Shown piece after piece: positions 15,229-22,783 of a stretch of 64,000 nucleotides of DNA (within the stretch, counting starts at the first letter, position 1; the number at the start of each line of letters is the position of its first letter). Below the pieces are notes generated by a model that saw only the letters and a list, made by a program, of their open reading frames with translations, was not told the DNA's origin and searched no databases. A program made the translations under genes and the position numbers. The DNA comes from Candidatus Gastranaerophilales bacterium (lineage in GTDB: Bacteria; Cyanobacteriota; Vampirovibrionia; Gastranaerophilales; Gastranaerophilaceae), in contig CANQRH010000001.1 in assembly GCA_947626225.1 (NCBI GenBank), positions 1 to 64,000 of the forward strand, written 5' to 3'.

Positions 15229-16153
15229 ATTACTTGTAAAATATATGAGAAACGGCTTGGCAGAACAGGAACATTACGGTTACATCGTTCTTTCGGATAA
15301 AAAACGTTCGTTTGACTTTGTAGGTGATACCAAAAATCAGCCGTTTTATCTGCGGTCTTGTGCAAAACCATTGCAGGCAAGCCTTTTGATAGACTATGAA
15401 ATGGATAAAATCTTTGATATGAGCGAAGAAGAAATTGCTCTTTGCTGTGCATCACACGCAGGTGAAAAGATTCACACCCGAATTGCCGAAAATCTTTTAA
15501 ACAAAATCGGATTGGATGAAAGTTATTTGAAATGCGGACTGCACAAACCGCTTAGTAAATCCGAACTTCTCAGAATGTCACAAGAAGGTGAAAAAGAAAA
15601 TGTTTTACAGAACAATTGTTCCGGAAAACATATAATGATGCTCGGACTTTGCAAAATAAAAGGATGGGATTTAAAAACTTATGACAATCCCGAACATCCG
15701 CTGCAGAAAGCAATTCGTGAAAAGATTAATTATCTTTGTAAAGTAACCAAAGAGTATCCCGAAACAAAAGACGGATGCGGTGTACCGATTATGTCAATGC
15801 CGCTTTCAAATATGCTTCACGGGTATTTAACATTATTTGCAAATTATGAAAAAATTAAAAATGCGTTTCTGAATTGTCCATACATTATAGGCGGAGAAGG
15901 AAGAACAGACACAATGATTATGCAAAATTCCGAAGGCCTTGCCGTTAAGGTTGGAGCAGGCGGACTCTGTATCGTTGTGAATACGAAAGAAGAAGAAGCT
16001 TTTGTCGTAAAAATCAGCGATTGCGATATGAAAGCACGTGAACTTACGGTTTTAAAAGTGTTGAAAAATCTTCACTGGGCGAATATTCCCGTTGATACAT
16101 CAATTAAAACCCTTCACGGTGATGATGTAGGGCAGATTGAAGTTTGTATTTAA
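15212..16153 (+). CDS. L-asparaginase II family protein (PF06089 type)
   Basis: 313 residues of the Rhizobium AnsA-like asparaginase family, unrelated to the E. coli enzymes. Family motifs are YLRSCAKPLQAS (with the catalytic Ser-x-x-Lys), CCASHAGE, NNCSGKHIMML, DGCGVPIMSMPLSN and the GRTDTMIMQ segment. It hydrolyses asparagine to aspartate and ammonia, probably in the cytoplasm. It starts inside the end of the preceding gene and is co-transcribed with it. Confidence 0.88.
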   Translation: MNKIPELLVKYMRNGLAEQEHYGYIVLSDKKRSFDFVGDTKNQPFYLRSCAKPLQASLLIDYEMDKIFDMSEEEIALCCASHAGEKIHTRIAENLLNKIGLDESYLKCGLHKPLSKSELLRMSQEGEKENVLQNNCSGKHIMMLGLCKIKGWDLKTYDNPEHPLQKAIREKINYLCKVTKEYPETKDGCGVPIMSMPLSNMLHGYLTLFANYEKIKNAFLNCPYIIGGEGRTDTMIMQNSEGLAVKVGAGGLCIVVNTKEEEAFVVKISDCDMKARELTVLKVLKNLHWANIPVDTSIKTLHGDDVGQIEVCI

Positions 16154-16235
16154 TTGTTTAGATTTGTAAACAAAATCTTATTTTGTGAAAATCTCTCAAA
16201 CTGAATTTTTTTTTAATAGGTGAGAGAGATTTTTT

Positions 16236-16412
16236 ATGAAGATTGCAGATTTTGAAAGTTACAAAAAATATGTAGATAAACTCGATTCTATGGCTCAAAC
16301 CGATATGACAAAGCCGGATTTGGTTTTCAGGTTTGATAAAAAAGATGAATCGGTTGCCGAAAAAATGCAGAAATTCTTTGACGTGGCTGACGGAAACGGC
16401 TGGAAGGTTTAA
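16236..16412 (+). CDS. Small hypothetical protein
   Basis: 58 residues, start MKIADFESYKKYVDKLD, end GNGWKV. It is acidic and helical with no membrane segment. AGGTGAGAGAG lies upstream, somewhat far from ATG. A hairpin (AAAATCTCTC 16188-16197 with GAGAGATTTT 16224-16233) covers part of that site and could either end the asparaginase transcript or hide the ribosome site. Its stop overlaps the end of convergent exbD by 4 bases. Codon use looks like the neighbours, so I think it is real. Function unknown. Confidence 0.5.
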   Translation: MKIADFESYKKYVDKLDSMAQTDMTKPDLVFRFDKKDESVAEKMQKFFDVADGNGWKV

Positions 16413-16801
16413 ACTTCATCAACAGAAATGCTTGTAATTCCGGAATTTCTTGCACTGTCCATAACTTTAACCATTGCGCCGTGAGAAGAATCCGAATCTG
16501 TTCTGATTAAAAGTCCGTCAGGATAATCTTTTGCCTGCGCCTTTATGGAACTTTCAAGGTTTTCGGAAGGAATTTCTTCTCCGTCAAGATAAAATCTGTC
16601 ATCGGCAGAAACCATTATAGTCATAATTTTGGACTCTTGATTTTTAACCTGTTCTTCCGCTACATTTTCCGGCACGGTAAGATTAAGCCCCTGCTGGTCA
16701 AGCATAGGTGCAATTACCATCATTATAATTAGCAGTACCAAAAAGATATCTGTAAGCGGTGTAATATTTATTTCGTTAAATGTATCTCTGTTTCTTGACA
16801 T
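16409..16801 (-). CDS. exbD: ExbD/TolR-family protein (second copy)
   Basis: 130 residues: a short cytoplasmic start, one membrane helix (ITPLTDIFLVLLIIMMVIAP) with the conserved aspartate that takes part in proton flow, and a periplasmic domain. With ExbB it turns proton motive force into movement of a TonB/TolA-like partner. It is the last gene of tonB-exbB-exbD-exbD and starts 3 bases after the other exbD. The membrane segment is nearly identical in the two copies while the periplasmic domains differ, so they may form mixed dimers. Confidence 0.92.
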   Translation of the reverse strand: MSRNRDTFNEINITPLTDIFLVLLIIMMVIAPMLDQQGLNLTVPENVAEEQVKNQESKIMTIMVSADDRFYLDGEEIPSENLESSIKAQAKDYPDGLLIRTDSDSSHGAMVKVMDSARNSGITSISVDEV

Positions 16802-16804
16802 AAT

Positions 16805-17254
16805 TTATCCTGCCGTTTTGTTTTTAAGTTCTTTTTGTTCTTTTTTGCTCAAAGGCTCGCCTGCGACAATAAGTTTTTTGTATTCGGCATCCTGAGCGGC
16901 ATTCATAATCTCCATAATCTTTGAGCTTTTAACTTTCTCATCAGCTTTGACAACAAGTTCGGGTTTTTCCAGAGTGTCTTTAATGGCAACGAGTTCACTT
17001 GCAAGGTTTTCTTCCGTTATCGGATTTCCGTTTAAGAACATAGAGCCGTCTTTTGTTACGGAAACCGTAGCGTTTCTCTGTTCAATCGCAACACCGCTGT
17101 TAATTTCCGGAATAACTATGGAACTGTCGGTGGATTGGAATGTAGGTGCCACAACCATCATTATAATAAGAAGAACCAGAAATATGTCCGTTAACGGTGT
17201 AATATTGATTTCGGTGAACAGGGCTTCTTTACCCTTGTTTGTTTTCATTGCCAT
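16805..17254 (-). CDS. exbD: ExbD/TolR-family protein (first copy)
   Basis: 149 residues with the same membrane motif as its neighbour (TEINITPLTDIFLVLLIIMMVVAP) and a longer periplasmic region with a lysine-rich tail. It follows exbB with a 10-base gap. AGGT lies before ATG; a second ATG two codons later is equally possible. See the second copy for the role. Confidence 0.92.
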   Translation of the reverse strand: MAMKTNKGKEALFTEINITPLTDIFLVLLIIMMVVAPTFQSTDSSIVIPEINSGVAIEQRNATVSVTKDGSMFLNGNPITEENLASELVAIKDTLEKPELVVKADEKVKSSKIMEIMNAAQDAEYKKLIVAGEPLSKKEQKELKNKTAG

Positions 17255-17264
17255 AATTTTTTAC

Positions 17265-17912
17265 CTATAATGAAATATTTGCGTTGCTCGGAGTTGTTGA
17301 TTCATCGTTTGAATCTACAAAGCTCAGGAACAACAATTTGATTAACTGGAAGTCATCTTCGTATCGTTTAACGATAGACTGGAATGAGTTGTAGAATATT
17401 ACCGCAACGATAGCAACTCCGAGACCGAAAGCTGTTGCAATCAACGCGGAACCGATACCCATAGCAACTGCCGCCGATTGGTTTCCTTGAGTGGCCAAAT
17501 CCTGAAATGTGTATAATATTCTGACGACTGTTCCGAACAAACCTAAGAACGGTGCTACACCGCCGATTGTACCGAGAATTGTTAAGTGGCTTTCAAGTTT
17601 TCTTGTTGCAAGTGATGCTGCAATATCGAATGAACGTGAAAATCCGTTTTTCTGTTCGGAAAAAATTCTTACGGCTTCTTCCGTTACTTCGCCGATAACT
17701 CCGCCGCACTGAACGGCAAGATTTTGTGCGCCGTCAAGGTTGTTTTTAACAAGTTCTTTTTGCAATCTCGGAATAAAGAGAACAACATCTCTTTTGTTCT
17801 TTTTGTAAAAAGAAAATCTGTTAATCACAACACCGACTACCAAAATCGAGCAGATTAAAATCGGTAAAAGTACCGGCCAATCCATTGCAATTGAATGTAA
17901 TAATAGTTCCAT
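17265..17912 (-). CDS. exbB: ExbB/TolQ/MotA-family proton channel
   Basis: 215 residues with three membrane helices: one near the N-terminus (about 12-30), and two in the conserved second half (LTILGTIGGVAPFLGLFGTVVRIL and ALIATAFGLGVAIVAVIFYN). The pattern is that of the ExbB pentamer, which surrounds an ExbD dimer as a proton-driven motor in the inner membrane. GAGAGGA lies before ATG. It sits between tonB and the exbD pair. Confidence 0.95.
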   Translation of the reverse strand: MELLLHSIAMDWPVLLPILICSILVVGVVINRFSFYKKNKRDVVLFIPRLQKELVKNNLDGAQNLAVQCGGVIGEVTEEAVRIFSEQKNGFSRSFDIAASLATRKLESHLTILGTIGGVAPFLGLFGTVVRILYTFQDLATQGNQSAAVAMGIGSALIATAFGLGVAIVAVIFYNSFQSIVKRYEDDFQLIKLLFLSFVDSNDESTTPSNANISL

Positions 17913-17926
17913 AGTTTTTATCCTCT

Positions 17927-19117
17927 CTAATTGTATCCTGACGCTCCAAACACATTGTAGTCAAATGTAAATTGAATATCAATGCTCTGTCCTCTGAATT
18001 CCGCAGGCAAAGGCCTGAACGGAGCAGTTGCCTGCACGGCATTTATTGCCGCTTTATCCGCACCGGGCAAGCCCGATGACTTAAAGACGCTGCATGAAAG
18101 TAATCTTCCGTCTTTTGCTATTTTAAACAAAAGTACAACACGTTTGCTTTCGTTTCCTTTCGGAGGATCCCAATTCATCTTAATACGTCTTTGTAATTCT
18201 CTCATATAAGGTCCGAAATCGGGTTCTCTTATTGCATCAATTCCCGGTCTGCCGTTGGGGTTTCCGGGGCCGGGGTTACCTATTCCGCCTGAACCGCCTC
18301 CGCCGCCTTTGGCAAGTTTGCTTCCGCTTCCGCCTGTGGGTGCAAGTGAAGGTCCGGGAGAATATTTCCCCGAAGATGAAGCACCGGAAGAACCGCCGGC
18401 TCCGCCTTTAGATGATGAACCCGAACCGCTGACCGGGCCTGTGGAATATCTTCCGCTTCCGGTTCCGCCCGAAGGTACGGGAACTTTAAACGCAGATGAA
18501 GGTTTAGCAACGGGTTTAGGTGTGGAAGGCGGTTTTAAAGACGGCCTTGCCGTGGGTGGTGCAGGTTTTGCCTGCTGTGGTTTTTTAGGTCCTTCCTGCG
18601 ATTGCGGTGCAGGCTTGGTTGAAGGTTTAGCCTGCTTGGCGGGTTTAGGCTGAGCAGCCTGTTGAATAGCTTTTTGTATAGGGTTTTGTTTTACCGCCGG
18701 TTTTGGCGCAGCCTGTTTTGCAGGTTGGGAAACTTTTTTAGGTGTCCCGGGAGCGGGAGAAGGCATAGAAACCTTTCTTGTCGGATCGTGATGTCCGCCC
18801 GCACGGGAATTTATATCCGCGCGATAAGGTGTATTCTTGTTTATCGGAGTTTCTTCCTTTTCCACAAGAACAAATTCTATATCGTTTAATTTCGGTTTAG
18901 GTTTTTCAAAGAGGGTAAAAGTTATTCCCATCAATGCGAGAATAAACACTATAAGCCATACGGCACCTGCAACGGTAGGGTGAAGAATTGCCGATATTAT
19001 AATTGATTTTTTAAGGCTCAAATCTTCATCGTTTTTTAATACCGCAGGCGCGGTATATCCCGTATTTTGCTCCTCTTCTTCTATAAAATTGTCTGTATAT
19101 TTTCCCAACAATGACAT
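17927..19117 (-). CDS. tonB: TonB/TolA-like energy transducer
   Basis: 396 residues. A cytoplasmic N-terminus of about 44 residues precedes one membrane helix (about 45-69). A long Pro/Lys/Ala and then Gly/Ser-rich linker crosses the periplasm, and the C-terminus (about 305-396) is a TonB domain (YMRELQRRIKMNWDPP..., GRLLSCSVFKSSGLPGADKAAINAVQ). The linker is longer than in E. coli TonB. It is the first gene of the operon with exbB and two exbD genes. There is only a weak GGA ribosome site. A TolA role in envelope constriction is an alternative, but no pal or tolB is adjacent. Confidence 0.88.
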   Translation of the reverse strand: MSLLGKYTDNFIEEEEQNTGYTAPAVLKNDEDLSLKKSIIISAILHPTVAGAVWLIVFILALMGITFTLFEKPKPKLNDIEFVLVEKEETPINKNTPYRADINSRAGGHHDPTRKVSMPSPAPGTPKKVSQPAKQAAPKPAVKQNPIQKAIQQAAQPKPAKQAKPSTKPAPQSQEGPKKPQQAKPAPPTARPSLKPPSTPKPVAKPSSAFKVPVPSGGTGSGRYSTGPVSGSGSSSKGGAGGSSGASSSGKYSPGPSLAPTGGSGSKLAKGGGGGSGGIGNPGPGNPNGRPGIDAIREPDFGPYMRELQRRIKMNWDPPKGNESKRVVLLFKIAKDGRLLSCSVFKSSGLPGADKAAINAVQATAPFRPLPAEFRGQSIDIQFTFDYNVFGASGYN

Positions 19118-19189
19118 TTTTTTATCCGATGTTTATGTGATTATTTTATTTTAAAACAAAAATAAAATTATTACCCGATTTACCGATTA

Positions 19190-19918
19190 TTAATAATTTG
19201 ACGGATTTACGGTAATCGGCTGAGTCAAAATCAATTGTATGGCTGAGTTTGCCGGAATTTCAACATCATTGCCTTTATCCCATATTGATTTAACTAAACC
19301 GCCTCCTGCACCTACTGCGGTTGCAAGAGCAGTACCTTTACCCACGCTTCCTCCTGCCAGCGGAGAAATAATTACCCCTGCCAGAGCGCCTGCCGCGGAA
19401 CCTACTGCCAAATCCTTCCCGTAATCAAGTGCAACATCCGTTTTTGTTCCGCCGACCAAAACTCCCGTATTATCATTGGTTTTAATTACCGCAGAAATAG
19501 GAATTTGTATGCCGTAAGGTGTTACAATTTGAGTAAATCTTATTAACAATTTACCGTTAAGGCTTCCGTGTTTTGCTTTTGATACTTCAATAACCGTACC
19601 TGTTACGGAACTGCCTGCAGGTGCTATAAGATTTCCGTTATTGTAAAAATCCGAACCTAATGCAAGAGTAACACTTTGACCGGTTATTAAAGCCGCCGAG
19701 CTTAGCGGTGTTGTAACGATTGCCGAAAAAGTTTTTCCGGCCGGAACGGTCACTACACTGCCTTTAAGTGTTTGATTTGCATTAACGGTCTGGGTAGGCA
19801 AATTGTAGTTATTCACTGTCGGCGCAGGATTGTTCTGACCGTAGTTATAATTCGGTGCGGCTATTGCTGATGCACCTGCTAAAATTACAGCTAAAGATAT
19901 TATAGTTTTCTTATTCAT
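19190..19918 (-). CDS. Exported beta-rich protein, TrbI/VirB10-like
   Basis: 242 residues. A signal peptide (ends about ASAIAA) is followed by an Asn/Pro/Gln-rich segment and a beta-rich domain (VPAGKTFSAIVTTPLSSAAL..., NGNLIAPAGSSVTGTVIEV, GIQIPISAVI). A Gly/Ala-rich hydrophobic hairpin (about 172-205) interrupts it, and the last strand ends NSAIQLILTQPITV. The pattern recalls the outer-membrane-inserting C-terminal domain of VirB10/TrbI, but no other type IV secretion genes are present. The next gene (19965) is a shorter relative. It lies directly downstream of that gene and beside the TonB operon. Confidence 0.6.
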   Translation of the reverse strand: MNKKTIISLAVILAGASAIAAPNYNYGQNNPAPTVNNYNLPTQTVNANQTLKGSVVTVPAGKTFSAIVTTPLSSAALITGQSVTLALGSDFYNNGNLIAPAGSSVTGTVIEVSKAKHGSLNGKLLIRFTQIVTPYGIQIPISAVIKTNDNTGVLVGGTKTDVALDYGKDLAVGSAAGALAGVIISPLAGGSVGKGTALATAVGAGGGLVKSIWDKGNDVEIPANSAIQLILTQPITVNPSNY

Positions 19919-19964
19919 AATTTACCTCCCTTTTATAACATTTTATTTTACAATCAAGTTTAAG

Positions 19965-20549
19965 TCAATTTGTTAAGGTATGTGTTATCTGAACCGGCGC
20001 AGTCAGTACGACAATTTCATTAGAACCTGACGGAATTGTGATGTGTGTACCCATTTTTCTTTCGTAAGACGGCTTCAATTGGAGCGTGGTTCTTCTTACT
20101 TTAACCTGTCGTTGTGCGACTTTTCTGTACTTTACGGGTTCTGAAATTCCGCCGCCGAATACGTTGTTGTTTGCCGTATAAATGTATCCTTTTATCGGAA
20201 TTTCAATTCCGTCCGAATAAACAAGTTTTGAAACCCTAATTACCATGGAAGCATTGGTTCCGACAACGGGATCATGAATTTTTTCCACATAGCCGTAAAT
20301 CTCGGTATTTTGCGGAACTATATTGGTATCATGCATGTAAAGGTCATTTGTTACGATAAATTTAACTTTGTATCCTTCGGAACAATATTGTGTTGATATT
20401 TCCTGTGCATTCATCACCGGAATAAACGTTCCGGCCGGAACTTCTATTGCATCGTAATCGCGCATTTCAAGTTGTATATCTTCCATTTCCCCAGAGAAAA
20501 CAAAAGACGGCATTAATAATAAACCAAGTATTATCAGTAATTTTTTCAT
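19965..20549 (-). CDS. Exported beta-rich protein, paralogue of the 19190 gene
   Basis: 194 residues. The signal peptide MKKLLIILGLLLMPSFVFS starts at ATG 20549. The mature part repeats the plan of its neighbour: EVPAGTFIPVMNAQEI, NTEIYGYVEKI, DGIEIPIKGYI, and the final NEIVVLTAPVQIT. It lacks the Gly/Ala hairpin. A longer frame begins at 20603, but a TGTTATAAT box ends 7 bases before ATG 20549 and there is no ribosome site, so I take 20549 with a probable leaderless mRNA. Function unknown; probably periplasmic. Confidence 0.65.
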   Translation of the reverse strand: MKKLLIILGLLLMPSFVFSGEMEDIQLEMRDYDAIEVPAGTFIPVMNAQEISTQYCSEGYKVKFIVTNDLYMHDTNIVPQNTEIYGYVEKIHDPVVGTNASMVIRVSKLVYSDGIEIPIKGYIYTANNNVFGGGISEPVKYRKVAQRQVKVRRTTLQLKPSYERKMGTHITIPSGSNEIVVLTAPVQITHTLTN

Positions 20550-20646
20550 AATTTTAATTATAACATTTTTTTCTTTAATATCAATATAACGAAATAAATA
20601 CATAAGAGTTCATATGTTACAATTGTAAAATTTTTTATTATTGCAG

Positions 20647-20677
20647 GCAATTTAAATAAAAAAAAATACTTTATATA
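20647..20677 (+). promoter_or_regulatory. Shared bipartite promoter element, copy 1
   Basis: GCAATTT (20647-20653), 13 bases, then TACTTTATATA (20667-20677). The same two blocks with the same spacing occur before the genes at 32140 (minus) and 44946. It probably acts as -35 and -10 parts of one promoter class. Confidence 0.6.
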
Positions 20678-20701
20678 TATGTGTAGAAAGGAAATGTTAT
20701 A

Positions 20702-21328
20702 GTGTTTAGTGCAGTTGCATCAACAATATTTGCAGTTCGTAATGTCAACAAAACCCAAAACGGTGAAGTCGGCAGAGGTACTGTTGCATTGGGACAGACT
20801 GCAGGTGTTATTCAAGAGATTGCAAAATATGATAATATAGTTTCAAATACTGCAAGAAGTGCTTTGAGCGTTTTTTCGGATTTGGCAAAAGAACATAAAG
20901 CCTTTGAATACGCGGGAAAATTTACTAAATTTGCGGTAGATAACGTTAATCCTTTAATATGTGTATCAGGTGTTATAAAAACTATGACATCTGATGATAA
21001 ACTTAAAACAGGTATTACGGAAGCGGCAGCTCTTTCTGCAATGTTTACGGGTGAATCTCTGGTTAAAAAGAATTATGACAAAGTTGTTAATTCATCCGCA
21101 TTTAAAAATTCATTAAACAAAGTTTCCAAAAATAAATACGCAAAACCGATATTTGAATATCTTGAAAAACATAATCTCAAAGGTAAAGCAGGTTTGATAA
21201 TTAAAGGTTTGTTTTTTGTATCCGCATCAATCGGTTCATATTCAATTGGTCAAAAACTCGGCGACAAATTAGCCGATGCGGTTAAAGAAAATGAAACCGC
21301 TCCCCGTAAAATCAACCAAAAGGCTTAA
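20702..21328 (+). CDS. Hypothetical lineage-type protein
   Basis: 208 residues starting at GTG, with AAAGGA upstream. It is Ala/Val/Lys-rich and mostly helical, with a hydrophobic stretch near 165-180 (GLIIKGLFFVSASIGSYSIG) but no clear signal peptide. I recognise no domain. It follows the shared bipartite promoter element, like two other lineage-type genes here. It may be an inner-membrane or surface-associated protein. Confidence 0.6.
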   Translation: MFSAVASTIFAVRNVNKTQNGEVGRGTVALGQTAGVIQEIAKYDNIVSNTARSALSVFSDLAKEHKAFEYAGKFTKFAVDNVNPLICVSGVIKTMTSDDKLKTGITEAAALSAMFTGESLVKKNYDKVVNSSAFKNSLNKVSKNKYAKPIFEYLEKHNLKGKAGLIIKGLFFVSASIGSYSIGQKLGDKLADAVKENETAPRKINQKA

Positions 21329-21361
21329 AAATATTTTTAACTGCCATGATATAATTCTTTT

Positions 21362-22234
21362 GTGAAAAAGTTTAGTATAATAGTTTTTGCATTATTTCTT
21401 AATATCATATCGGCATCTCCTTGTCATGCGATAAAAATAGGGCTTTTAACCGATGTGCAATCGGCTTCCGTAGGCACTTCCGTGAAAGGAACCATAATTG
21501 ACGCCAATACAAATCATACCGTATGCGATTTGGAAGCAATGAAAGCTTATGAAATAAAGCCTTTTCACGATGTTATGGCAATAAGATATAAAGGCACTTA
21601 TTACAAAATAAGTTCAAATAACATTGTAATCAAAACGCTTGAGCCCGGATTTGTAAGCACAAAATCCAAATGGTACCGCGGAATAATTATGGTAAAAAAC
21701 AAAAACGGAAAACTTACGGTTATAAATGATGTTTCAATGGAAGACTATATAAAAGGGGTAGTACCGTCTGAAATGCCTTCCGGGTGGGAAATTGAAGCAC
21801 AAAAAGCTCAGGCGATTGCGGCAAGAAGCTATGCACTTGCAAATCTCGGGAAACGTGCACAATTTGGATATGACCTTAAAGACACTCCGGAAGATCAAGC
21901 CTATGGCGGAGCATCATCGGAAACTCCCAAAACCAATTCAGCGGTAAAAGATACAACGGGAGTAGTTTTAACCTATAATACAAAAGTAATCAGTGCATAT
22001 TATTCGGCATCAGCCGGCGGTCAAACCAATACAAACAGCTGGGGAACAAATCTTCCGTATCTGCGTTCTGTTCCGTCATTTGATGAAAGTGTCAAAAAAA
22101 ACGGGCATGGTGTCGGCATGTCACAGCATGGTGCAAATAATTTAGCTAAACAAGGGTACAATGTGTACCAAATTTTACAATATTTTTACAAAGATATTAA
22201 ATTTGCTAAAATAAATCCGCAATCTTATAATTAG
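21362..22234 (+). CDS. SpoIID/LytB-domain protein
   Basis: 290 residues. A signal peptide (MKKFSIIVFALFLNIISASPCHA) precedes a SpoIID/LytB domain: VSMEDYIKGVVPSEMPSGWEIEAQKAQAIAARSYA, YSASAGGQTNTN, and GHGVGMSQHGANNLAKQG. SpoIID is a lytic transglycosylase acting on denuded glycan during sporulation; non-spore-forming relatives, including Cyanobacteria, use similar proteins in cell wall remodelling. There is no ribosome site. A TGATATAAT extended -10 ends exactly 6 bases before GTG 21362, so a leaderless message is likely. Confidence 0.88.
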   Translation: MKKFSIIVFALFLNIISASPCHAIKIGLLTDVQSASVGTSVKGTIIDANTNHTVCDLEAMKAYEIKPFHDVMAIRYKGTYYKISSNNIVIKTLEPGFVSTKSKWYRGIIMVKNKNGKLTVINDVSMEDYIKGVVPSEMPSGWEIEAQKAQAIAARSYALANLGKRAQFGYDLKDTPEDQAYGGASSETPKTNSAVKDTTGVVLTYNTKVISAYYSASAGGQTNTNSWGTNLPYLRSVPSFDESVKKNGHGVGMSQHGANNLAKQGYNVYQILQYFYKDIKFAKINPQSYN

Positions 22235-22327
22235 CCTGAAACCCTATTATATCAATATTTTACAGGTATGCTCCCTTTAAAAAGTGCATATCTGTTGTAT
22301 ATATAAAAAGAATTTTAGCGAAAAGAC

Positions 22328-22355
22328 TTGCCAAAATTAAAAAAAATGCTATAAT
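22328..22355 (+). promoter_or_regulatory. Strong promoter of the HU gene
   Basis: TTGCCA (22328-22333), 16-base spacer, TATAAT (22350-22355) with a TGC extension in front. The start near 22362 gives a leader of about 70 bases. Confidence 0.7.
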
Positions 22356-22432
22356 AAATTCTGTCGATAGGAAAGGCATGCGTAATAGAATGGTTTCATT
22401 TACTGTATGCACAAGGAAAAAGGAGGTTCTAA

Positions 22433-22705
22433 ATGAACAAAGAAGAATTGGTAAAAGAAGTATCAAAAAAAGCAAAAGTTTCTCAAAAAGCAACTGCTGA
22501 CATTATTGCAGCAACTTTAGAAACAATTCAAAAAACAGTTTCTAAAGGCAAAAAAGTTACTTTAGTAGGCTTCGGTACTTTTGAACCGCGTAAGAGAGCT
22601 GCAAGAACAGGAAGAAATCCTCAAACGGGTGCTCCTTTGAAAATCGCTGCTAAAACAGTTCCCGGCTTCTCTGCAGGTAAAAAATTCAAAGAATTGGTAA
22701 AATAG
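22433..22705 (+). CDS. hup: HU-family DNA-binding protein
   Basis: 90 residues, standard HU length. It binds and bends DNA as a dimer. The helical dimer base (MNKEELVKEVSKKAKVSQ) and the DNA-clasping beta arm (FGTFEPRKRAARTGRNPQTG, with the intercalating proline of the RNP motif) are intact. A strong AAGGAGG lies before ATG. It is monocistronic, with its own promoter and terminator, as expected for an abundant nucleoid protein. Confidence 0.96.
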   Translation: MNKEELVKEVSKKAKVSQKATADIIAATLETIQKTVSKGKKVTLVGFGTFEPRKRAARTGRNPQTGAPLKIAAKTVPGFSAGKKFKELVK

Positions 22706-22721
22706 TTTTTTGAAATAATAA

Positions 22722-22755
22722 AAAAGGGCGGAAATTTTATTTCTGCCTTTTTTTT
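22722..22755. terminator. Terminator between HU and ileS
   Basis: A 14-bp stem with two G-U pairs (22722-22735 with 22739-22752) is followed by a T-run. It can serve both the HU gene and convergent ileS. Confidence 0.8.
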
Positions 22756-22783
22756 ATGCAATTGTTAAATTAAATGCAAAGAC

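Noticed and set aside
16188..16233. Terminator after the asparaginase gene
   Set aside because: The stem exists, but its loop is 26 bases and the T-run runs into the ATG of a small gene, so I left it as an uncertain hairpin in that gene's entry.
18255..18653. 132-codon proline-rich frame on the plus strand
   Set aside because: It is the antisense of the Gly/Ser/Pro-rich tonB linker, where GC-rich low-complexity sequence leaves the other strand open.
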